Assembly: GCA_963693285.1 (NCBI GenBank)
Contig: OY848918.1
Span: 11,690,796-11,754,795 of the forward strand
From: Xestospongia muta
Lineage: Eukaryota > Porifera > Demospongiae > Haplosclerida > Petrosiidae
Reading direction: 5' to 3'
Length of the DNA: 64,000 bases
The first letter of the stretch is position 1. Each line of letters opens with the position of its first letter. This document shows positions 1 through 16,480 of the stretch, piece after piece. Position numbers and translations under genes: made by a program. The notes under the pieces are model-generated. The model was given only the letters and a program-made list of their open reading frames with translations, had not been told where the DNA came from and did no database searches.

Positions 1-8
1 TATCCATG

Positions 9-425
9 AATGAAATAAAAATGCACTAAAGTGCTTAGCCTCGCTGCAGTGTATCTCTCATTTCAATAGCTTCTTGCATTATGCTGTTATTTTCTCCAAC
101 TATGTATCTTAGTTTGTCAACCTTTTTTTCTAGCTTGATGATTTTTTTGTCAGGTTTTTTGTCAACCGATATTGTAAGTGTAACATCCTGTAATTTATTG
201 TTGACTACAAGTGTTAATTTCATAGACTACAAGTGTTAATTTCATCGTTTTATGCAAGTGTATACACTAAATATTTTATATGAAAAATAAAACAAAAAAA
301 ACATTTTATTTGAGACGGAATGTCAAATCCAAAGGTTTTATCTCTCGTAAGGTTGCTATTTTTCTAAAATTTCTTATCCAAGAATGAAATAAAAATGCAC
401 TAAAGTGCTTAACCTCGCTGCGGTG
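9..425. repeat. Segment bounded by two direct repeats
   Basis: A stretch of about 40 bp (9-51) recurs almost unchanged at 383-425; both contain AAATGCACTAAAGTGCTTA followed by CCTCGCTGC. Inside, a 21-bp sequence at 203-223 is repeated in tandem at 225-245. The layout suggests a small inserted or duplicated element, but I recognise no family and see no inverted termini. From 426 to 889 I see no gene. The segment lies where earlier protoporphyrinogen oxidase exons would be expected. Confidence 0.5.
35..223 (-). CDS. Short hypothetical coiled-coil ORF
   Basis: This is an open frame of 62 residues. It is lysine- and glutamate-rich with heptad-like leucine and isoleucine spacing over residues 25-60. 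Its start codon lies in one copy of the 21-bp tandem repeat at 203-245, and its last codons lie in the direct repeat at 9-51. It may be the terminal exon of a gene outside the window, a remnant of a repeat element, or a chance ORF. No family is recognised. Confidence 0.2.
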   Translation of the reverse strand: MKLTLVVNNKLQDVTLTISVDKKPDKKIIKLEKKVDKLRYIVGENNSIMQEAIEMRDTLQRG

Positions 426-889
426 ACCAGTGTAAATCTATACTGCAGAGTGCACGTACGTGTACATTTAAGATTGGACAAGATGTGGTCAAATTATTGA
501 TGGATCACGTGATGCACATTACAAACTGTTGTTTGATGACTCAGCATTTCTTTTCAGCCAAAGGGAAAAAATCTTTGTCGTTTACTGGGTACTTTGTACT
601 CTGATTGACATGTCTGTGAAGTTGTAACTGAGTAAGTAATAGTATCATTCAATTGCCAAGCAAGATTAAGTGCTAAATTCGTGATGAATGTTTCTCTGAG
701 CCTTTACATGACGCTTTAAAATGTTTCAATATTTCATATACAAAATTTATTGTAACTTGAAAATGAAGCGTTCTTTGGAAACGTACCGTAGTACAAATAT
801 AAATCAATATATTATCTATTAGTAGCAGTTTTTTCAGTGCTTTGAGACATTTCCTGAATGCGTTACTTCGCTCCAAGTCCATGTACAAT

Positions 890-1065
890 CTACAGTCACT
901 ACACACTCAATTAGAAATATCTCAAGAGCCATCAGATTGTTATGTGACTGTTCAGAAAGTAAACAGTTATGACAGAAATAACTAATTTATATGTTTAATA
1001 TAAATATTATGGTATAAGTGTCAATGATTGTATTATGCATTCTCTTCTAGAGGCAAGAAATGTCC
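890..1065 (+). pseudogene. Scrambled partial copy of PPOX exons
   Basis: Positions 890-997 repeat 1702-1809 with no difference that I can see. That source is the end of one PPOX exon plus its intron. Positions 1004-1065 repeat 2059-2120, inside the last PPOX exon. Two source segments about 250 bp apart are therefore joined with six intervening bases. The intervening exon is missing, so this cannot be translated as part of PPOX. Near-identity means either a very recent rearrangement or an assembly or haplotype artefact. Confidence 0.85.
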
Positions 1066-1126
1066 ATGATTAAACCCATATTATCATCAAAGGGTTAAAT
1101 ATTCTGTTCTATCTTTGTTTTTGTAG

Positions 1127-2155
1127 GCTTTTGGTTATCTGGTACCATCTCATCAACAGTCTAATATTTTAGGCACTGTTTTTGATTCATCAACTTTTCC
1201 CGAGTTAGACAGAAAGGATCGTCTATCAACTCGTTTAACTGTAAGCTAATACCACTAAATTGTACATTAACTTTATTTGTTTAAATTGTAAGAATGTGTT
1301 ATACATTATGTGTATAATATTGAATAGGGAGAAATTATGATGTTATAATTTTGACCTGTTCATCAATGTAATGCCACACCCACAATTATTATATTTATTA
1401 CTAATATTTTAACTCATCCACCTATCATCATCATCTTAGTAACAAACAGTCTACCATTCTTATTGAATGTTGCCAGTATATATAGTGTATGTTTGAATGA
1501 GTCTGTGAAAGTCTATCCCTTAATAACTTTGTTTAATATAACTTCAAATGATTTCTATTACTCTCATTTTTTGTCCATTTTGTCAACCAGTGTTAGTTGT
1601 ATAATGTGTATATTATATAGGTCGTGATGGGTGGTGAATGGTTTGAGGAATTGTTTGGTGATCCTAACACAGTTAAAGACGATACACTTGTTAATACAGC
1701 ACTACAGTCACTACACACTCAATTAGAAATATCTCAAGAGCCATCAGATTGTTATGTGACTGTTCAGAAAGTAAACAGTTATGACAGAAATAACTAATTT
1801 ATATGTTTATCATTTAGAACTGTATCCCACGATATACATTAGGCCACAGGTTGAAAATTAGTAAGATTGTCTTGAATGTTAAATGTTATATTTGATGTAC
1901 TCAAATTTAAAGGAACACTACTCATTGTGTGTATGATCCTCTATGTCCTTGTAATAGTTTAGTTAATGTAATAATGTCTGATATATCTATCTTTTTGTAG
2001 ATACTATTGAAAGTTATATCACGTCTTGTGGTTTGCCAATGTCTTTACTTGGTTCATCATATTATGGTATAAGTGTCAATGATTGTATTATGCATTCTCT
2101 TCTAGAGGCAAGAAATGTCCTGTCACATTTGAATGAAACAATTGAAACATCATAG
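1127..2155 (+). CDS. PPOX: Protoporphyrinogen oxidase, C-terminal exons
   Basis: Four exons (1127-1240, 1621-1770, 1818-1860, 2001-2155) join in phase and encode the last 153 residues of a PPOX-like flavoprotein. In animals this enzyme sits on the mitochondrial inner membrane and oxidises protoporphyrinogen IX to protoporphyrin IX, the penultimate step of haem synthesis. Recognisable features are FGYLVPS near the start, the MGGEWFEEL segment, CIPRYTLGH, and the C-terminal FAD-binding stretch LGSSYYGISVNDCI. Stop codon is TAG at 2153-2155. The family is about 470-480 residues long, so two thirds are missing. The region just upstream, which should hold the preceding exons, contains instead a direct-repeat segment and a scrambled PPOX copy. 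The gene may therefore be disrupted here or mis-assembled. Identity is secure; whether a full gene exists is not. Confidence 0.88.
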
Positions 2156-2534
2156 TAATGTCATGTTATTTCAAGCCCACATCATTAATTCTGATTTGTA
2201 AACTTAATTTTTATTAACAATCTATCTAATAAAGAGTTAAATATTAATACTTTTTGCTGACAAAATTAATTATATAATAATTAGAGAGATTATGTCATTT
2301 CATTAGTAGGTGGTGTCTTGACTGGTCTAAGGAATTGATACTGTTATCCCATTTATTACACAGACTCACAATCTATCTGATTCTATAGAATACAGTGTCT
2401 TAATTCTGATTTAATTTAGGTACCACATTGCTACACTATTTCAATTCTGGTACTCAATATTATTTAATACCTTATCAACAATATCAGCATATAATTACAC
2501 AGATAATATTGTTAACTGCTTACTATGTAGAATT

Positions 2535-2862
2535 GGTAGGCGTGTTACCATAGCAACCAAACAACAATCATTTTACAGACTGGTTTTTACTTAGCTATCT
2601 TTCTTCCTAACAGATCTAGATATAGTATCTGCTGTTCGAGAGGATCATGTACTAGCTTTTAAAGTAGCTAGATAAACAGAGATAAAGAGATCATAGTCAC
2701 TACAGTATTCTACAGTTATTGTTTATATAAGGTTAGTACGTCTTACTTGACTTGTGATACACATTTTCAGTATTACAAATTCATTATATAGTCGTATTGT
2801 GATGTGGAGTTGACAAATAAAAGAAAGAAGACGGATAAAATTTTAAACAACTCAAATAAGTA
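2535..2862 (+). repeat. Promoter/first-exon block duplicated at 33412-33752
   Basis: This block aligns over its whole length with 33412-33752. Shared landmarks include GTTACCATAGCAAC, TCTAGATATAGTA, GAGAGGATCATGTACTAGC and a short basic first exon ending in a GTAAG donor. It is the 5' end of the coiled-coil gene that follows. In this copy the initiator aligned with ATG at 33686 reads GTG at 2804, so this copy may have lost its start. The stretch 2156-2534 shows no gene. Confidence 0.75.
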
Positions 2863-4128
2863 AGGCCCCCACCCATATACAATAATAATAATATAAATAA
2901 TAAAGAAAAAATAATTATTTTTAAAAATATCATATACATACTTAATACTATGTAATAATAATGTTTAGTAGATTGATTCTCATACCATATCATAAATATT
3001 GTATTGAAAAGAAGTCTCGTTTTCAATCCTCCCGTTTCATTCTCATGTATAAAACTTGAAAATTCAAATCTCATGTTTTTAGATTACCCAAACTGGAGGA
3101 AGAGAACAAAACTTTACATCAAATATCCAATCAGCTCTCATTAGAGATAGAGAAGTACTGGAAACAAACTAGAGCACTTGTTCAAGATGTAGAAACTAAA
3201 ACTAGAGAAGTTGAAATAATAAGAGAACGTTTACAGAGAACTGAACAAAGTATATGTGTCTCTGAAGTAAGTTAACATCAAATTGTGTCTATCTGGACAT
3301 ATCATGTACTAGTGTGTGTTCATTTATCATTTGAATCATCCATTGATCACATATCGTGACGTCATTTTATTTATCTATTAATCCATTTATCTGTCAATCC
3401 ATCGATACACTTCTGTATGTGTCTATTAATGAATTTATTTATCCATTTTTAGTTGGAGGCACTAGAAATTGAAACTGTTAAACAGAAATGTGATAGTTGG
3501 AAAGAAAGGGCAGATCAGATCAGTCTTGTGAACTTGATAGTGTTCAAGCTCTCTTAGAACAAACACAAAGAGATAAACAATTTACGGAACAATCACTAAA
3601 CCATTATCTTGAGGTTAGACTGTCCACTATAATCATATTTAATTGGTTACTATGTAAAGTAATGCTTAACAACTTAAGATAGAAGAAAGTCAGAAGCAGT
3701 AAAAATATCTTCAAGAAGCAACCATTGCTTACGTTTGTAATGTATTATTATAGATTCATTACCATACTTATAGATCTATTAATAATTTTATAGATCCATT
3801 TACATGTTTCATACATGTACTATATATCCATTGCAACTTTTATACATCTATTAATAATCCAACATGCATCCATTGCTATTAATTTATCATCTATTCTGTT
3901 TTATATTTTAATATACCTTCCTTTTTTCAGGGCAAGATGGACAAGCAAAGAACAATGATGGAACATTTAAAGATGGAGAGAAATATTTTGAATTATAAGA
4001 TGAGGACAAGCCAATTAACCTGTGATATATATATATATCTTTCCCCCTGTCCAGTTCTAAAGGATATGGTCTATATACTCAGGTGTCAAACGTCCATCTT
4101 TATATACACCAATAGCATATATGTCTAA
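2804..4128 (+). pseudogene. Coiled-coil protein gene, probably decayed
   Basis: Exons 2804-2859, 3083-3266, 3453-3613 and 3931-4128 join through good GT-AG signals. They encode a charged, glutamate- and lysine-rich protein with heptad repeats throughout, including LPKLEEENKTLHQISNQL at the start of the second exon. Three defects argue for decay. The expected start codon is GTG, whereas the duplicated first exon at 33686 has ATG. Exon 3 is 161 nt and needs a one-base shift near 3525 to stay open. The last exon runs into AT-rich sequence after about 33 residues. I do not recognise the parent family; long coiled coils are hard to place by eye. It could still be expressed if the frameshift is a sequence error. 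Confidence 0.5.
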
Positions 4129-6285
4129 CCTCCATATAAGGTCAAAATTTGTACTGTAGACCGTGCTTGTGCTATAAATAGTAACATGCTATTAATAGTA
4201 ACACAGACTGTTATATTAATACTTACATTATTTCTAGTATTGTTAAGATTGTTTTTTTAAACAATACCAAGATATTACATTGACATATAATTAAATCAAT
4301 AGACTTATATTAGTAATGATAAATGTACTTTAAAGTTCCACAGAATGTATGTTTTTATAAATCTCTATTAGTATTTATTATATCTATTGTAGGATTTATA
4401 AATTCTTAACTCATTATTAAATGTAACAATACTATATTGTGTAAAAACTTCCCACAGCTTTTATAAATATAAGGCTCTTTCTTTCCAAGTTAATGTACTG
4501 GTAGATCTGAGTCCATACAACTAGTGGCCCATGATAGCTGTCTCCCACATACATACATTAGTTTCACTAATTTGTAATATATATTGATACAGACATATCG
4601 TAACAGAAAATAACTTTGAGACATTTAAACTGGTTAGTTTAGGAATTTCTGAGAGGGAAGTGTTGTACCCTATATCGCATATAGACATTGCCTTACAAAT
4701 GTATTTCTTTCCAGTAACATGTTGTAGCATAGTTATAGTACTATAATATTTTATGTATTTGAAAACCTTTTAATTATTTGTTAATTAGATCAATTAAAAA
4801 TCAATTAATGTTGGTCACGTGAGCTGTGCTGCTGACAAATTTGTCACGAGTGTTGTTGACTGATTGTCAAATTGAAGCGTGAGTCTTGCGTGACAGAGAC
4901 CTCGTATACGATATAAATGGGACTCCATTTTTCATGCCTCTATGTTCTCTACGACTCGCCTCGTCGCTGGATCATCTCGCCACTTCGTTCGATCGACTCT
5001 CCTCGTCGCTGGATCATCTTTTTGTTTCAGTTATGTCATCTTTATCTGTTTTTCTTTTTTATTTTTATTTTATTTTTAAATTTTTTGTTTGTGTAAAGTT
5101 TTTTGTTCTCACTCTTCATTTCTACAGGACTCAACTTGGAAGCTCTTACTGTGGTTGATGTGATGTTCTCTGATGTTCTCTTGACTGGTCTGATGTTCTC
5201 TGATTGTTCTGGACTGTTCTGATGTTCTCTGATGTTCTCTGGATGTAAAAGATGAGTTGCTCTCCTGCTCATTGGACTCTTTCCTGTCTTCCTTCAAGCC
5301 TTCTTTCCTCTTCTTTAATTTTTATTTTTATTTTATTTTGGGCTATCCAGCCCATACACCATACACACATTCATACAAACCCTATTAATTATCTCTCCCC
5401 TGCCGCCTGGCGGCCTATAAAAAAATTTTTTTTTAAAATCCAAGGCCGCCAGGTGGCGGGGGGAGAGCTCTGATCTTCTAGGGTGCGTGTGTGTGTGCTG
5501 TGTGTGTGTGTAGGTTGGTTGTCCTTTTTCACTTCCTCTATCTCTCTTCACTCTCTATCCATTCATTGTTACTACCAGTTCAGTTATGACTACTCTTTTT
5601 CTTTCCCTGCAGGAGCAGTACTGTGGAAAAAGGTGAGCTACCTCTCCATCCATCCATTCTTTAGTAATACAGTTGTTCCAGATAACTTTCTTTTTCTTCC
5701 TCTATGTTCTCTACTTGTGGACTGACTGGACTATTTGGGACTCTTCAACTACAGAGACTGTCTTTTTTACTTTTTATTTTCTTTTTTCTGTAATTTTTTT
5801 TAATATTTTTCTTTATGGTTTGTTAGTATTCTGTTTTCAATTTATTATTGAAGTTCTCAAAAAACTTTTTTGATCTAATATTTGTCAAAAGTCAATCATC
5901 TTAACTTCATTTTTACATAATATATTTTAAGTTAATTATAAATCTTCAAAAGAAACATTCTAGATTACATTTAATTTTGAAATTGTTTCATGAAAACTGA
6001 ATTACTTTAGAATTGATTTTTTAATATTTAACTTTAAACAACTACAATGATATTAAACTCTTCTTACACCTATTGTTGTTATTACACATTATTATACCAA
6101 TATAGATTATTTTTTATTAAAATTGTTAATTGTTTTTTAGTTTTACAAAGTAAACTAATTTTACTAATTATTTAGTTTTATTATCGTTAATGTTTTTTTA
6201 GCAAAAAGCTATATCATTTAATTAATAATCTTTTTAATAATAAATTAAAAATCTATTATTTTGCTGTTCTCGTTACGGTAATATT
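4129..6285. other. AT-rich region without a convincing gene
   Basis: Open frames here are low-complexity (poly-T, CT- and GT-rich) or mirror each other on opposite strands, so I do not call genes. The stretch 4940-5020 contains a near-tandem pair around TCGTCGCTGGATCATCT. Positions 5156-5245 hold several copies of TGATGTTCTCTG. A strong GC-rich hairpin lies at 5393-5467. Together these look like the terminus of an unrecognised transposable element. Confidence 0.5.
5393..5467. repeat. GC-rich hairpin in AT-rich DNA
   Basis: The left arm (5393-5416, centred on CCGCCTGGCGGCCT) is complementary to the right arm (5443-5467, centred on AGGCCGCCAGGTGGCGG). The loop of about 26 nt is A/T only. It stands out sharply from its surroundings. 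Plausible roles are a transposon end or a terminator-like fold. Confidence 0.7.
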
Positions 6286-6358
6286 TTTCCCGCCATAATA
6301 GTGGTGGTCACGCGTTTGGTGTTCCTTGCTAGGTGTGTGCTCGTGCTATTTTCCCGCC
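6286..6358 (+). promoter_or_regulatory. Two E2F-like sites
   Basis: The 9-bp E2F consensus TTTCCCGCC occurs at 6286-6294 and again at 6350-6358, in a short island with CpG dinucleotides inside AT-rich DNA. The sites lie about 230-300 bp upstream of the small gene at 6589. In animals such paired sites mark genes induced at the G1/S transition. Regulation of that gene is an inference from position. Confidence 0.5.
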
Positions 6359-6588
6359 TAACCAACGTGTTCATTGTCGTTAGTGATGGATTCTCTGGAG
6401 ACCTTCTTGACTGGACTCCCTCCCTTCTTTGACTGACTCTCAAGATCTTTACCTATTGAGACAATTTATTTCTGTTTTAGTGTTTCCACTGCACTCACTC
6501 ACTTTATGATAGACTGTACCAAGAAGAAGAGTATTGAGAGGGGGTTCTTCATACACATGGATGTTATGTAACTGTGATTTATCAATGG

Positions 6589-7370
6589 ATGAAGAAAACA
6601 ATGATTGCTGAGGTTAGAAAATTCACATTTCACTGGTTCTCCATCATTTATTTTAATCAAGTTCTTTTTAGATGTTTATTTTATTTTGGCTTTTAATCAT
6701 TAAAATTAAAGTAACTTGTTTTTTTTAAGTTTAGGGTTCAGTACTCTCACAAGATTTTAACAAACTGGATGAGATCCATGTAGGTCAGAGAGACTTCACA
6801 ATGGCAGTCACCTTTCAACTCAAAAATCTTACTCTCAGTATGAGACTTATGGTGGTAGTACTAGATCTGGAGAAAGAGGACAGTAATTATATGCTTTATA
6901 TTTTCATTCTACTCCACAGGATAACGAAGGTAATTTAAGTGGGTGTGGTTTGTGAGGAGATATAGTTCTAACTACATTTTAATATTTCCATATGTCCATT
7001 TATCATTTTATCCATCCATTTATACATTCATTAATATATCCATCCATCCATCCATTTATCCATTAATCTTACTTATTTATCCATATCACAGAATTATATT
7101 CTCCTACTACAACTTATCTCACTCCAACAATGATAGAATCCATTACTCAAAAACAATTTTTATCTGAATCTCCATGTAGTTCTGATGAAGGTCAATTTCT
7201 AGTTTGAGGTTCTCAGTAAATGTAAGAGAAAGATATTTATATGTGTGATTCTTTTAGTTCTTGCCAGTTTAGAGAATTATCTGATAATACAACTGAACCT
7301 AGTAGTGGAAAATGTGATAAACCAGGAGATATTTAATCTGTTAAGAGACAACATTGGTCTATGTAAGTAA
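6589..7370 (+). CDS. Small unrecognised four-exon gene
   Basis: Exons 6589-6612, 6735-6882, 7092-7190 and 7258-7370 join in phase and predict a 127-residue protein with no signal peptide or membrane segment. Residues 9-57 look like a compact beta/alpha segment containing FTMAVTFQLKNLTLSMRL. The middle is serine- and threonine-rich. The C-terminal 35 residues (from LASLENYLIIQLNLVVENV) look helical and hydrophobic, as in an interaction motif. I do not recognise the family. E2F-like sites upstream hint at a cell-cycle or replication role, but that is inference. The ATG at 6589 was chosen because the other nearby ATG (6585) hits a stop at once in its frame. Exon 2 could instead use a donor further downstream, which would change the middle of the protein. 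Confidence 0.5.
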
Positions 7371-7481
7371 TAGTCTAAATTATCCTTTCTAAATTTATTC
7401 TAATATTAAATTATGTAGAGGCAGACATGTATGTCTACAAAGAAAACAAGGTGATAATGTATATGTACATGTGTTACACCC

Positions 7482-8452
7482 TCACTCTGTTGTCATGACG
7501 ATACATGATGCTGTTTGGCTAATAGTTGTGTTACCTGTCCTTAATCCCACATCTTGAATCTGTTCATATAGTTCTTGATATTTCTGATTACTCAGCACTT
7601 TAAGTGGAGTGATACATAATATGACATATTGGTTCTCTTTTAAACTAACAGTTATAGAGTACTCAATGATGAAAGTCTTACCAGCTGAGGTATGTCCTGA
7701 TAATAATAACGACTGACTATTTTCAATACAATGAATAACATTAGGTTGGTAACTATCAAGAAGAAAGGGATACTCCTAAATAACGAGGTGATAATGACAT
7801 CTAATAAATGATGCGTACATGTATATCTGCTACTTCAAGTCTACCATAAATTGTATAGTACATGTACAAACTTTATAAAATGTATACAACTGAATTATGT
7901 TATAAAAAATTATCCAATATATCAACTAAACACTGATAGATATCATTAATATGTGGAGATATATATATATAACTTTGATTCAATCTTATTGGCCAACTAC
8001 TATCAGGATTTGTTACTTCTAGCATTAATGTCTAAAAGATTAAATAAAATTAGAAATGAGTATGTTGATGTACTTCTCAATTGAAAATACCATTAGAGTC
8101 TAATCTAATATCTATAATACAGGGTTACTGGTGATACAAACCTCGGACAATGTTTCATTAATATCAGTAAGTAGTTTGTCACAAATAGTATTATGTTTCT
8201 ACAATCTATATTCATCAGTTAGAGAAATTCTAAAGAGATATCTTCTGTATAACAATATTTGTACACTATCATTATAAATAGTGGTTTGTATAAAATACTC
8301 ACCACTAGCTAGAGATTATTTTGGTATTGGAAGCTGTTTTAACTAGTTCCATCAAAAGATATTGCTAATTTCTTTAATCATCTCTAGTTAATTTTTCAAT
8401 TGTAGTTTTTAAAGATCTAGATTTCAAGGAGAATGTACTAGATTCACCCACA
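7482..8452 (-). pseudogene. MTR4/SKI2-like DExH helicase exon, gene remnant
   Basis: The minus-strand exon 7775-7482 has a good acceptor and reads as the start of an MTR4/SKI2-type helicase core. Its features are YPFLLDSYQ, the Walker A motif GHTSAGKT, the motif Ia-like region TPLKVLSNQKY, DVGLRTGN, and SCIVMTTE just before a possible GTGAGG donor at a TGA codon (7484-7482). In full-length family members this is followed by the DEVH box, which I cannot find here. Upstream on the same strand (8452 to 7930) lie short open segments with plausible acceptors, but I could not join them into a convincing gene. Typical MTR4 is about 1000 residues; here only about 98 are recognisable. A diverged, partial duplicate or pseudogene is most likely; a much-shortened active gene is less so. 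Confidence 0.6.
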
Positions 8453-8586
8453 CTACAGAAAGTACTTACTTAACCTTAAGAGTATACGGGAGTTACACCT
8501 ATTTTAATTTATATACAATAATTGTAGACCTTTCCGTTTACTTCCGTAATCGACTGATACCGACCACACCCTTACGAACTCCAGAA

Positions 8587-15854
<7,268 letters not shown>

Positions 15855-16480
15855 TTTTGTTTTTTATTGTTATTGTATAAAACAAAGATCTAGTTTAATA
15901 ATTAATAATTATACTATGATTGTTGATGTTTCGATTGTATTAACTTTTATAACTGGTAATGCAACATTCCTTGCCTTGTTGCAAATGGCTATAAAAGAGA
16001 TCGCTGACGACGCCTTAAGTGAGGGGGTAGTAAGGTCATACTAGACGACCCCATGTCCACGATAGTGGTACAATTCTAAAGCAGTAAGTGTAATAAAAAC
16101 TATATAACCTATATAAATAGAGTCACTAATACCAATTCTGTTTATATAATTACACCTACGAACCGTTCTGAAGCACAACTAGATGCATTAAACTCGACTG
16201 TGGGTGTCTAGATCGTGGTTTCTGGGCGCAGTTCAGGGATGTACCGTCCTCGGTGCTGTACTATAGATACTAGATAGTTTATTGAAATTACTCTACTATC
16301 TATAATTGTACGTGTGCAAAATGAATATTATTATTATTATTATTACTTCATCGTGACCCTAACTTTGGAACCTGAACCTACATGTATTAATTTAACATTA
16401 AAGTATGTCCTTTTCTGCCGGGTCCCGGGTTATATTATTGTTATGTTAGTAACATCAGGTGCTTCACGATATTCAAAACG
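15855..16480. other. NCSTN 3' flank and sulfotransferase upstream region
   Basis: No gene is seen. The first 200 bp are nearly identical to the sequence after the nicastrin tails at 40983 and 48475, so this stretch is part of the repeated block. An ATT microsatellite lies near 16330-16347 and recurs, longer, in the other two blocks. A near-complete match to the sequence before the sulfotransferase start codons in blocks B and C begins near 16405 (TTTTCTGCCGGG). Confidence 0.7.

Noticed and set aside
673..906. 77-residue minus-strand ORF
   Set aside because: It ends inside the pasted PPOX segment and has no recognisable domain; probably chance.
3370..3450. Possible tRNA or other RNA gene in short introns
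   Set aside because: No A-box/B-box pair or cloverleaf could be traced here; no tRNA or rRNA genes were recognised anywhere in the window.
5042..5551. Several mutually overlapping ORFs on both strands
   Set aside because: They are low-complexity, mirror one another, and lack splice context or recognisable domains.
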